Below are positions 7,622 through 15,982 of a DNA stretch of 50,130 nucleotides, one piece after another; position 1 is the first letter of the stretch; each line of letters starts with the position of its first letter. The DNA is taken from assembly GCF_017854565.1 (NCBI RefSeq), contig NZ_JAFMHJ010000025.1, forward strand, positions 1 through 50,130, written 5' to 3'. The notes under the pieces are model-generated. The model ran no database searches. It was not told where the DNA came from and saw only the letters and a list, made by a program, of their open reading frames with translations. Position numbers and translations under genes: made by a program. Source of the stretch: Yoonia sp. GTDB lineage: Bacteria; Pseudomonadota; Alphaproteobacteria; Rhodobacterales; Rhodobacteraceae.

Positions 7622-10600
7622 ATGTCTGATCCCAACCATATCACCGTCAGTGGCGCCCCCGAGGGGTTTGATGCGCAGTTGATTCTGTCCGAGGTCGCAA
7701 GAACAGGCCCGATCATCCACGTCGCGCGCGATGATAAACGTCTGGCGGCAATGCAGGCCGCGCTTGGATTTTTCGCACCCGAGATGCCGGTGTTTGTTTT
7801 TCCCGCATGGGACTGCCTGCCCTATGACAGGGTGTCGCCGAACGCTGATGTCTCTGCCGCGCGCATGGCGACGTTGGCCGCATTGGTACACGGGATGCCA
7901 AAGCAATTTGTGCTGCTGACCTCGCTGAATGCGGCAATGCAACGGGTCCCCGCACGGGCGGTCCTGCGAGAAGCGGCGTTTACCGCAACAGTCGGTGAAC
8001 GGCTTGATGAAACAGCGCTGCGCGGGTTCCTGGTCCGGATGGGATTTACGCAAAGCCCGACCGTCCTGGAGCCAGGCGATTATGCCGTGCGCGGCGGGAT
8101 TATTGATATCTACCCGCCGGGGCAAAGCGGCCCGGTGCGCCTTGATCTGTTCGGTGATGTTCTTGACGGTGCCCGCCGGTTTGATCCGATGACCCAGCGG
8201 ACGACCGAGAAGCTGTCGGAGATAGAGCTGGCGCCGGTGTCCGAAGTGATCTTGGATGACCCTGCCATCACGCGATTTCGCCAAAATTACCGGATCGAAT
8301 TTGGGGCCGCAGGCACCGATGACCCCCTGTATGAAGCCGTCAGCGCCGGTCGCAAGCACGCCGGTGTCGAACATTGGCTGGGCTTCTTTCAGGACAACCT
8401 TGAGACCCTGTTCGATTATCTGCCCGGCGCAACAGTGACATTGGATGATCAGGCAACCCCGACCCGGCTGGCCCGCTGGGACAGCATTGCCGACCAATAT
8501 GGCACGCGGATGCATGCGCTCAACCAAAAGGGGCGGGTGGATAGTGTATACAAACCTGCACCGCCGAATTTACTTTACCTCAATGATGATGCGTGGGGCG
8601 CGGCAGTTGCGGACCGGCGGCTGTTGCAACTTTCCCCGCTTAAGCAGGCAATTGGCCTTGGTACGATTGACGCGGGCGGGCGCATAGGCCGCAATTTTTC
8701 GCCTGAACGCCAACAGGAACATATAAGCCTTTTCAGCGCATTAGCAGATCATATTCGTGCAAGGCTTGCGGTTGGCCCCGTTGTTGTCGCGTCCTATTCC
8801 GAAGGCGCGCGCGAGCGGCTGGAAGGTTTGATCGAAGACGAGGGGATCGTCGAAACCATCGCCGTCACGGATTTTTGCCGGGTTGGCAAGCATGGGGTGC
8901 ATCTGGCGGTCTGGCCGCTTGAACATGGCTTTGAAGCGCCCGGACTGACGGTGATTTCCGAACAAGACGTGCTGGGCGATCGTCTGATCCGCCAGACCAA
9001 GCGCAAGCGCCGGGCCGAAAATTTCCTGTCCGAAGCAAACAGCCTGAACCCCGGCGATCTGGTGGTCCATGTCGATCACGGTGTCGGTCGTTTTATCGGC
9101 ATGGAGGTGGTAACGGCACTGGGTGGGGCACATGAATGCCTGTTGCTGGAATATGCCGAAGATTCAAAGCTTTACCTGCCTGTCGAAAATATCGAACTGC
9201 TGTCCCGATATGGTCATGATACCGGCCTGCTGGACAAATTGGGCGGTGGTGCGTGGCAGGCCAAAAAGGCCAAACTCAAAGAGCGTATCCGCCAGATTGC
9301 CGAACGCCTGATCCGGGTCGCGGCGGAACGGGCCTTGCGCACCGCGCCCGTTCTCGACCCGCCCGACGACATGTGGGAACAGTTTTTGGCACGCTTCCCC
9401 TACGCCGAAACCGACGACCAGCTTGCCGCGATCGAAGACGTCCTCGAGGATTTATCGTCGGGCAAGCCGATGGATCGGCTGATCTGCGGTGATGTGGGCT
9501 TCGGCAAGACCGAGGTGGCGATCCGCGCGGCCTTTGTTGCCGCGCTTTGCGGTGTGCAAGTGGCGATTATCGCGCCGACGACATTGCTGGCGCGGCAGCA
9601 TTACCAGACCTTCGCAGAACGGTTTCGCGGCTTTCCGGTGAACGTGCGGCCATTGTCGCGGTTTGTATCCGCCAAGGACGCAGCCCTGACCCGCGACGCG
9701 ATCACCAAGGGGACGGTGGACATCGTCATCGGCACCCATGCGCTGCTGGCAAAGGGCGTGCGGTTCAAGAACCTTGGCCTGTTAGTCATTGATGAAGAAC
9801 AGAAATTCGGTGTGCAGCACAAAGAGCGTCTTAAGCAATTGCGCACCGATGTACATGTGCTGACCCTGACCGCGACACCTATTCCACGCACCTTGCAGCT
9901 GTCACTGTCAGGTGTCCGCGATCTGTCGATCATCGGCACACCGCCCATCGACCGGCTGGCGATCCGGACCTATGTCAGCGAATTTGACACGATCACCACG
10001 CGCGAGGCGCTGCTGCGGGAACATTATCGCGGCGGACAATCGTTCGTGGTCGTGCCCCGGATCACCGACATGGTCGAAATGGAAGAATTCCTCAAACGCG
10101 AAGTGCCCGAAGTCTCCTTTATCACAGCGACCGGCCAGATGGCGGCAGGCGAACTGGATGACCGGATGAATGCATTTTATGATGGCAAATATGACGTGCT
10201 GCTGGCGACAACCATTGTGGAATCGGGTCTTGATATTCCAACGGCCAACACGATGATCGTTTGGCGTGCAGACATGTTTGGTTTGTCGCAGCTCTATCAA
10301 ATTCGTGGGCGCGTTGGCCGGTCCAAAACCCGCGCCTATGCCTATCTGACGACAAAACCGCGGCAAAAGCTGACCGATACCGCGCAAAAGCGGCTGCGCG
10401 TCCTGGGGTCGCTGGATACGCTGGGCGCGGGATTTACGCTGGCAAGCCAGGATCTGGATATCCGCGGTGCGGGTAATCTGTTGGGCGAAGAGCAGTCCGG
10501 TCAGATGCGCGAAGTCGGCTACGAGCTTTATCAGCAGATGCTGGAAGACCAGATCACCGCGATCCGGTCGGGAACCGCCGAAGGCATCATTGACGATGGA

Positions 10601-11068
10601 CACTGGGCGCCGCAGATCAATCTGGGCGTGCCGGTCCTGATCCCCGAAGAATTTGTGCCGGATCTGGACGTGAGGCTTGGACTTTACCGGCGCTTGTCGG
10701 AATTGACCACCAAGGTCGAACTGGAAGGCTTTGCCGCCGAACTGATTGACCGCTTTGGCAAACTACCCCGCGAGGTGAATACGCTGATGCTGGTGGTGCG
10801 GATCAAGGCGATGTGCAAGCGCGCCGGTATCAGCCAGCTTGACGCGGGACCGAAAGGGGCGACCATCCGGTTCCACAACGATAAATTTGCCTCGCCTGCC
10901 GGGCTGGTTGATTTCATCAATGACCAGCGCGGGCAGGCCAAGATCAAAGGAAACAAGATTGTCGTGCAGCGCGATTGGGCGGTCGAACGTGACAAGATTC
11001 AGGGTGCGTTCAACATCGCGCGGGATTTGGCGCAAAAGCTGTCTGATGAAAAGAAAAAGGCGAGGTAA
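7622..11068 (+). CDS. mfd: Transcription-repair coupling factor Mfd
   Basis: A full-length 1148-residue DNA translocase that removes RNA polymerase stalled at lesions and recruits UvrA for nucleotide excision repair. Domains in order: the UvrB-like N-terminal module (VFVFPAWDCLPYDRVSPNAD near residue 58); the CarD-like RNA-polymerase-binding module from about 473 (GDLVVHVDHGVGRFIGMEVV, then LLLEYAEDSKLYLPVENIEL); the helicase core, with Walker A ICGDVGFGKTEVAIRAAF at about 620, LLVIDEEQKFGVQHKE at about 723 and TATPIPRTL; the IRGRVGRSKTRAYAYL motif VI region; and the C-terminal TRCF domain from about 990. ATG 7622 fits the family start. It converges on the MFS gene with only 6 bases between stops, across a shared hairpin. 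Confidence 0.97.
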   Translation: MSDPNHITVSGAPEGFDAQLILSEVARTGPIIHVARDDKRLAAMQAALGFFAPEMPVFVFPAWDCLPYDRVSPNADVSAARMATLAALVHGMPKQFVLLTSLNAAMQRVPARAVLREAAFTATVGERLDETALRGFLVRMGFTQSPTVLEPGDYAVRGGIIDIYPPGQSGPVRLDLFGDVLDGARRFDPMTQRTTEKLSEIELAPVSEVILDDPAITRFRQNYRIEFGAAGTDDPLYEAVSAGRKHAGVEHWLGFFQDNLETLFDYLPGATVTLDDQATPTRLARWDSIADQYGTRMHALNQKGRVDSVYKPAPPNLLYLNDDAWGAAVADRRLLQLSPLKQAIGLGTIDAGGRIGRNFSPERQQEHISLFSALADHIRARLAVGPVVVASYSEGARERLEGLIEDEGIVETIAVTDFCRVGKHGVHLAVWPLEHGFEAPGLTVISEQDVLGDRLIRQTKRKRRAENFLSEANSLNPGDLVVHVDHGVGRFIGMEVVTALGGAHECLLLEYAEDSKLYLPVENIELLSRYGHDTGLLDKLGGGAWQAKKAKLKERIRQIAERLIRVAAERALRTAPVLDPPDDMWEQFLARFPYAETDDQLAAIEDVLEDLSSGKPMDRLICGDVGFGKTEVAIRAAFVAALCGVQVAIIAPTTLLARQHYQTFAERFRGFPVNVRPLSRFVSAKDAALTRDAITKGTVDIVIGTHALLAKGVRFKNLGLLVIDEEQKFGVQHKERLKQLRTDVHVLTLTATPIPRTLQLSLSGVRDLSIIGTPPIDRLAIRTYVSEFDTITTREALLREHYRGGQSFVVVPRITDMVEMEEFLKREVPEVSFITATGQMAAGELDDRMNAFYDGKYDVLLATTIVESGLDIPTANTMIVWRADMFGLSQLYQIRGRVGRSKTRAYAYLTTKPRQKLTDTAQKRLRVLGSLDTLGAGFTLASQDLDIRGAGNLLGEEQSGQMREVGYELYQQMLEDQITAIRSGTAEGIIDDGHWAPQINLGVPVLIPEEFVPDLDVRLGLYRRLSELTTKVELEGFAAELIDRFGKLPREVNTLMLVVRIKAMCKRAGISQLDAGPKGATIRFHNDKFASPAGLVDFINDQRGQAKIKGNKIVVQRDWAVERDKIQGAFNIARDLAQKLSDEKKKAR

Positions 11069-11094
11069 CGCTCCCTATGCCTCGCCCGGCCTTT
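11059..11094. terminator. Bidirectional hairpin between convergent mfd and MFS genes
   Basis: The stem GGCGAGG (11059-11065) pairs with CCTCGCC (11080-11086) around a 14-base loop, with CTTTT shortly after on the plus strand and an A-rich run (AAGAAAAA) before it, which serves as the T-run on the minus strand. It overlaps both stop codons. It is plausible as a weak shared terminator. Confidence 0.5.
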
Positions 11095-12301
11095 TGATCA
11101 TCGTGGTCAGCCAAAGCGCGAGGCCCGCACAGACCAACGCACCCACCGCCATCGGCATTGGCGTGCCGTCGAATGTCAGGGCAATCGGGGCCGCAATCAA
11201 AACCGCGCCAACAGTCGAAACCGCCGCAATAACCGACGCGGCAAGCCCGGCAATATGACCCATTTCCTCCATGGCCAGTGCGTTGAGGTTCCCGATCGTC
11301 AGACCCGCCTGAAAGAAATTGGCAGTCACCCAAAGCACGTAGGTCCCGAAGGCAAGCCAATAAGGGCCATTGGCGGCGGTGATCACGATCATCAACAATG
11401 TGATGCCGATCTGGGCGCTATACATCGCCTTGATGATGGCCCGCATTCCCAGCCGCACGACGATCCGGGCATTCAAGACGCTGGCCGATGCCGCGAAAAT
11501 AGCGATGCCACCGAACCACAAATGAAACACATCGCCCTGCCCAAAGGTGATGTCGAATACTTGCTGTGTCGATGAAAGCACGGTGAACAGCATGCCGAAT
11601 GTCAGGGTTTGGATCAGGATCGACAGCCGTGCGGTGCGGTGGGCGAACATCTCTTTTATGGCATCGACGACGCTGCGCACCCGAAGCGGTCTGCGGTTTT
11701 CAGGGGCCAGCGTTTCGGGCTGGCGCACGAGCAACCAGATCATCGAGGCCATGGAAAACAACACAAACGTGACAAAGATCGCCCGCCAGCCAAAACCAAG
11801 AATGATGTAATACCCCATGGTAGGGGCCAGTGCCGGGACCAACGCGAAAACCACCATCACGAACGACATGATCCGCGCCATATCACGACCGCTGTAAAGG
11901 TCCCGCACCAGCGCCATCGCAACGACACGGGGGCCGGCCGCCCCCAAACCCATCACAACCCGCGCCGCCAACATCGTCTCCAGCGTCGGGGCGGCCCATG
12001 CCACGGCACAGGCGCAGATATACACAAATGCCCCGCCCACAACGACCGGCTTGCGCCCAAAGGCGTCGGACAGGGGGCCTGTAAACAATGTCCCCAAACC
12101 CATGCCCAACACAAAGCTGGTGATAATCAGTTGCGCCTTGTTTGGCGTGTCCGGTGCAAGCGCGGCACCGATTTCGGGCAATGCGGGTAGCATCGCATCA
12201 ATGGAAAACGCGACAGTTGCCGCCAGCATTGCCATCAGCGCGATGAACTCTGTCTGCGGTAGCTGTTTGTGCGGCCTGCTGCCCGCCGGGAGGCTGATCA
12301 T
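11075..12301 (-). CDS. MFS transporter, Bcr/CflA drug-resistance subfamily
   Basis: A 408-residue inner-membrane protein with 12 hydrophobic segments. The Bcr/CflA signature is visible: TVAFSIDAMLPALPEIGAAL in the first helix, then GLGTLFTGPLSDAFGRKPVV in the loop between helices 2 and 3, and a VMGLGAAGPRVVAMALVRDL segment. Family members export drugs, sulphonamides or small metabolites using the proton gradient. Its ATG overlaps the stop of the DsbA-like gene (12298-12301), which in turn overlaps the acyl-CoA synthetase, so the three form a tightly coupled operon. The substrate cannot be deduced. An in-frame ATG 48 bases upstream would lie inside the DsbA-like gene and is less likely. Confidence 0.88.
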   Translation of the reverse strand: MISLPAGSRPHKQLPQTEFIALMAMLAATVAFSIDAMLPALPEIGAALAPDTPNKAQLIITSFVLGMGLGTLFTGPLSDAFGRKPVVVGGAFVYICACAVAWAAPTLETMLAARVVMGLGAAGPRVVAMALVRDLYSGRDMARIMSFVMVVFALVPALAPTMGYYIILGFGWRAIFVTFVLFSMASMIWLLVRQPETLAPENRRPLRVRSVVDAIKEMFAHRTARLSILIQTLTFGMLFTVLSSTQQVFDITFGQGDVFHLWFGGIAIFAASASVLNARIVVRLGMRAIIKAMYSAQIGITLLMIVITAANGPYWLAFGTYVLWVTANFFQAGLTIGNLNALAMEEMGHIAGLAASVIAAVSTVGAVLIAAPIALTFDGTPMPMAVGALVCAGLALWLTTMIKRPGEA

Positions 12302-12942
12302 CCAGCAGCCTTGATTTGTTCCATGATATCCTTGATCACCTGCGCCCACACCTCTGGCGGCTGTGCGCCGGGCACGGCGTGTTGCTGGGCTACGATGAAT
12401 GTCGGCACCGAATTCACGCCCATCTCGCGGCTGTGTTGATCACGCGCACGGATATCGGCGATGTCAGAATCGCTTTCCAGCAGGCGGGTCACCATGGCGG
12501 CGTCCATTTCAGCGGTGTCAGCGATATCTGCCAGCACCTCGTGGGCACCGATATCGCGCCCCTCGACGAAATAGGCTTTGAAAAGCAAATCAACGACATA
12601 GCTTTGCCGCTTCTCGATACCGGCCCAATGGATCAACCTATGTGCGTCAATGGTGTTCGGCGTCGTCTTCATGGCGTCGAAATTGATGGTGGCACCCGTG
12701 CTTTGGGCCTGTGCCACGACAGGCGCATAGGCTTTGACCGCAGCGTCCTTGCCGCCGAACTTACCTTCAAGATAGGCGCGGCGATCCATACCGCCCGCAG
12801 GCATGTCGGGGTTCAGCTGGAATGGGTGCCATTCGACCGTAAACGGGTGATCGGGGACGGCTGCCAATGCCTTGTCCAGATTGGTTTTGCCGATATAGCA
12901 CCACGGGCAGATCGGATCGGAAATAATATCAAGCTTGACCAT
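12298..12942 (-). CDS. DsbA-family FrnE-like oxidoreductase
   Basis: A 214-residue thioredoxin-fold protein. The redox motif CPWC is at residues 12-15 (DIISDPICPWCYIGKTNL), the cis-Pro loop is GVNSVPTFIV near residue 180, and the helical insertion has the pattern TTPNTIDAHRLIHWA typical of the FrnE/2-hydroxychromene-2-carboxylate isomerase-like branch. No signal peptide is present, so it is probably cytosolic. FrnE-like proteins act in redox homeostasis or antibiotic-related chemistry; the substrate is unknown. I placed the start at ATG 12942 because the longer frame upstream is only the reverse of the synthetase end. It overlaps the synthetase stop by 14 bases and the MFS start by 4. Confidence 0.9.
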   Translation of the reverse strand: MVKLDIISDPICPWCYIGKTNLDKALAAVPDHPFTVEWHPFQLNPDMPAGGMDRRAYLEGKFGGKDAAVKAYAPVVAQAQSTGATINFDAMKTTPNTIDAHRLIHWAGIEKRQSYVVDLLFKAYFVEGRDIGAHEVLADIADTAEMDAAMVTRLLESDSDIADIRARDQHSREMGVNSVPTFIVAQQHAVPGAQPPEVWAQVIKDIMEQIKAAG

Positions 12943-14443
12943 GTGCGGCCTCCCATTCGGTTCGCAGCACACGCCGCAAAAGTTTGTTGTTGGCCCCGCG
13001 CGGCAGCGCATCCATTGCGATATACATGCGCGGCGTCTTATAGGTCGCAAGGCGGGCGGCCACCCAATCGCGCAGTTCCGCTTCGTCTATCACGTCTGTC
13101 GCCACGTAAAAGGCCGCAATAACGAAGGTTCCTGTGCGAACTTGCACAGCGCAGGCGCCGGCTTCGGAAATTGCCGGATGCGCGGTAAGCACGTCTTCGA
13201 CTTCGACCGGACTGACCCGGTAACCGCCTGCATTCATCATGTCATCTGCGCGCCCGGCATAGGTGATCGCCCCGCTGGCGTCCATGATGCCGATGTCACC
13301 GGTCATGAACCAATCACCTTGAAACCGCGCGGCGGTTTCGTCGGCGGCCCCAAGATAGCCCAGCATCAGACCGGGGTCGGTCGCGTGGATTGCGATGGTT
13401 CCCGGTGTCCCGCGCGCGACGGGCCCGTCAGGACCGATCAACGCCACCCGGCGCCCGGGCTGCGGATAGCCTGATGTCCCTTTTGGGGCGGGATTGGTCG
13501 GGCTGCCAGAAATGAAGGTCGAACATTCGGACATGCCAAACGCCTCGTAGATGGGGGTGCCGGTGGCGTTGCCCCACGCGGACGCATAGTCATCAGCCAG
13601 TTTTTCACCGGCGGACAGACCGTGGCGCAGCTGCGGCAGCGGTGGCATTTGCGCCCGCAGCACGCGGCGGTAGACGCCGGGTGCGGCCGCAAAAATCGTC
13701 GCGCTGTGATCTGCCAGAAGACCAGGCAACTGGTCTGCGGTGACGCCATTTGCCGGGATCAGCGCTGTTGCACCGACCGACCAGGGGTCCATCAGCCCGG
13801 TGCCCAGCGTATAGGTCCAGTTGAAAGCACTGGCATGCATGACCCGGTCGTCTGCGCACAGGCCATACCAGCCATGCCACATCATCTGCCGCGCCCAGAT
13901 CGCGCGGTGCGCATGCACAACAGGGCGTGGTTTGCCGGATGTTCCCGAGGTGTAGATGATATAGGCGGGGCGCTCCGGGTCGCCCATGTCATAGGCGGCG
14001 GGTGGCAGGTTCCAGAATGCGCGCAGGCTTTCCGCCGGGCGGAACGGGCCGGGGGCTGCAGCCAATCCTGCGGCCCGGATGGTCAGCGCAGGCTTGATTG
14101 TCGCGACAATGTTTTCTACTTCTGGCGTGGTCAGCTGCGACGAAACCGGAACCGGGATGATGCCCCCCGCGATAGCCCCCAGATAGGTGATTGGAAATTC
14201 GGGCGTATTGCCCAGTTGCAGCAACAAGTGATCACGGGGTTTCAGGCCCAGTTGCCGCAGCCCCGTCGCCGTGCCCAAGACGGCCTCTTCAATCTGCGCG
14301 TAAGTAAAGGTTTCCGGCGTCGGCCCCACGATTTGCAGGGCCGTCTTACGCGCCAGCTTTTGGGCATGGGTCAGCACGTGACGGGCCATATTGAATGGCG
14401 TCGGCGCGGGGGGGAACCCGCTGGCATTTGTCAGCGACAGCAT
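12929..14443 (-). CDS. AMP-dependent acyl-CoA synthetase/ligase
   Basis: A 504-residue adenylate-forming enzyme that activates a carboxylic acid to acyl-AMP and then to acyl-CoA. Core motifs in order: the AMP/ATP loop YIIYTSGTSGKPRPVVHAH, YEAFGMSECSTFISG (motif A5), GDWFMTGDIGIMD (A7), YAGRADDMMNAGGYRVSP (A8), and the catalytic Lys region GANNKLLRRVLR near the C-terminus. Sequence alone does not settle chain length; branches acting on benzoate, acetate or medium-chain acids share these motifs. The gene heads the three-gene operon with the DsbA-like and MFS genes and diverges from an XRE-cupin regulator 64 bases away, which could control it. Confidence 0.92.
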   Translation of the reverse strand: MLSLTNASGFPPAPTPFNMARHVLTHAQKLARKTALQIVGPTPETFTYAQIEEAVLGTATGLRQLGLKPRDHLLLQLGNTPEFPITYLGAIAGGIIPVPVSSQLTTPEVENIVATIKPALTIRAAGLAAAPGPFRPAESLRAFWNLPPAAYDMGDPERPAYIIYTSGTSGKPRPVVHAHRAIWARQMMWHGWYGLCADDRVMHASAFNWTYTLGTGLMDPWSVGATALIPANGVTADQLPGLLADHSATIFAAAPGVYRRVLRAQMPPLPQLRHGLSAGEKLADDYASAWGNATGTPIYEAFGMSECSTFISGSPTNPAPKGTSGYPQPGRRVALIGPDGPVARGTPGTIAIHATDPGLMLGYLGAADETAARFQGDWFMTGDIGIMDASGAITYAGRADDMMNAGGYRVSPVEVEDVLTAHPAISEAGACAVQVRTGTFVIAAFYVATDVIDEAELRDWVAARLATYKTPRMYIAMDALPRGANNKLLRRVLRTEWEAAHGQA

Positions 14444-14507
14444 GACTGATCGCTAACGGCATGGCGGGGCAGTTGCAAGATGCCGGGCTGCGGCTTATGA
14501 CAAGCAT

Positions 14508-15137
14508 ATGTCCGATATTGACCCCAACAAGCTGATCCGCATTGCCCGTGAAAATGGAACCACTACCGTTGCAGAGCCTTTGGACCTTGGCGCGCGGGTC
14601 CGCGCGTTGCGCAAAGCCCGCGACTGGACGCTGGAGCAAGCCGCGCAGCAGGCTGGTCTGGCGCGGTCAACGTTGTCGAAGATCGAAAACGGCCAGATGT
14701 CACCGACCTATGACGCGCTGAAAAAGTTGGCCATTGGCCTGGAAATTTCTGTGCCGCAATTGTTTACGCCCCCGTCCACGGATCAGGTCAACGGGCGCAT
14801 GGCCGTCACCCGAAACGGTGAGGAAGCCTCGAAAATCACGACCACCTATGAACATGCGCTGCTGGCAGAAAGCCTGACCCAAAAGAAGATGTTGCCATAC
14901 CGGGCCCGTGTCCGCGCGCGCAGCATGGATGATTTTGACGGCTGGATTCGCCACGACGGCGAGGAATTTCTATATGTGCTGACCGGTCAGGTGCGGCTTT
15001 ACACGGAATTTTATGAACCCGTCGATCTAAAGCGCGGCGATAGCGCCTATTATGACGCCGCCATGGGCCACAACGTCGTGTCGATCAGTGCGGACGATGC
15101 GACGATCCTTTGGGTGACGTCGCTTTCTCGGAACTGA
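14508..15137 (+). CDS. XRE-family regulator with C-terminal cupin
   Basis: A 209-residue DNA-binding regulator. A helix-turn-helix of the lambda-repressor (XRE) type spans about residues 27-82 (LGARVRALRKARDWTLEQAA, then AGLARSTLSKIENGQMSPTY). A cupin_2 barrel covers about 125-207 (HDGEEFLYVLTGQVRLY, then LKRGDSAYYDAAMGHNVV). Such two-domain repressors usually sense a small ligand bound in the cupin and control a divergent catabolic or transport operon. Here the divergent partner is the acyl-CoA synthetase operon, so the intergenic 14444-14507 is the likely operator; I could not pick out a clear palindrome there. The start ATG is at 14508. Confidence 0.9.
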   Translation: MSDIDPNKLIRIARENGTTTVAEPLDLGARVRALRKARDWTLEQAAQQAGLARSTLSKIENGQMSPTYDALKKLAIGLEISVPQLFTPPSTDQVNGRMAVTRNGEEASKITTTYEHALLAESLTQKKMLPYRARVRARSMDDFDGWIRHDGEEFLYVLTGQVRLYTEFYEPVDLKRGDSAYYDAAMGHNVVSISADDATILWVTSLSRN

Positions 15138-15176
15138 CCTGCGCCTCCGGCGGGGATATTTTTTCTCGGAAGAAGC
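15138..15176. repeat. REP-like 3'-end motif (GCGCCTCCGGCGGGGATATTT type)
   Basis: A small CGCC-TCC-GGCG hairpin followed by GGGATATTTTTT and an AGAAG run lies just after the XRE-cupin stop. From memory, very similar CTCCGGCGGGGATATTT segments recur after genes across Rhodobacteraceae genomes, so this is probably a dispersed palindromic element that may also help terminate transcription between the convergent genes. I see only this one clear copy in the window. Confidence 0.5.
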
Positions 15177-15178
15177 GG

Positions 15179-15826
15179 TTAGTCTTTTGAAAACAGCAGC
15201 GGCAGCACGACTGCCGCAATCCCAACGGCAATAATTTGCATGGCTATGAACATTGGCACATGAGCGGGGTTAATACCTGCGAAGGTATTGGTTAACGCTC
15301 TTGCGATGGTGACTGCAGGATTGGCAAAGCTGGTGGATGACGTGAACCAATACGCGCCGGCAATATACAGCGCGACCAACGGCGGAACGGCATCGACCCG
15401 GTGCTTTATGCCGCCAAAAATCACGAAAAGCAGGCCGAACGTGGCGATAATTTCCGAAAACCACTGCGATATCCCGGTCCGGTCGGTGTTTGAAAACTGC
15501 AGAATTGGCAGGTCGAACATGATATGTGCCGCCCAGACTCCGATGATCGCGCCAATGATCTGCGCAATCACATAGGCGATTGCGTCGGCAACGGTGATGT
15601 CGCGTCGGATCAAGAACGCGAGGGTGACTGCGGGGTTGAAATGGGCGCCTGATACCGGGCCAAGCGTGGTAATCAGTACATAAAGGATGCAACCTGTCGC
15701 GATAGCATTGGCCAGCAGGGCCACGGCGGTGTTCCCGTCGGCCAAAGCCGCGCCCATGATACCAGAGCCGACCACACCAATTAGCAAAAACGCGGTCCCC
15801 AGACCTTCTGCGAGCAGTTTTTGCAT
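15179..15826 (-). CDS. Aquaporin / MIP-family channel
   Basis: A 215-residue membrane channel with six helices and both half-helix NPA signatures, GAHFNPAVTLAFL at about residues 60-72 and SFANPAVTIARALT at about 168-181. The N-terminal AEGLGTAFLLIGVVGSGIMG matches the first MIP helix. It conducts water or small neutral solutes; in some alphaproteobacteria similar channels sit in arsenic operons and pass arsenite, but no ars genes are present here. The gene is separated by 157 bases from the solute-binding protein gene on the same strand. The selectivity-filter residues cannot be assigned reliably by eye. Confidence 0.93.
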   Translation of the reverse strand: MQKLLAEGLGTAFLLIGVVGSGIMGAALADGNTAVALLANAIATGCILYVLITTLGPVSGAHFNPAVTLAFLIRRDITVADAIAYVIAQIIGAIIGVWAAHIMFDLPILQFSNTDRTGISQWFSEIIATFGLLFVIFGGIKHRVDAVPPLVALYIAGAYWFTSSTSFANPAVTIARALTNTFAGINPAHVPMFIAMQIIAVGIAAVVLPLLFSKD

Positions 15827-15982
15827 GGCCTAGGTGCCGATCTGGTTCAGGGCCGTTTGAAGCGCGATAGGGCAGGCCGCGTTACCGGCGCACAAAACAG
15901 GGATGCTCATGACAGCTTTCGTTTGTTTCGGCCTCGCCTAAGGATGAAATGTAACGCCACGGTGACAGCGGGGCCGGACACG

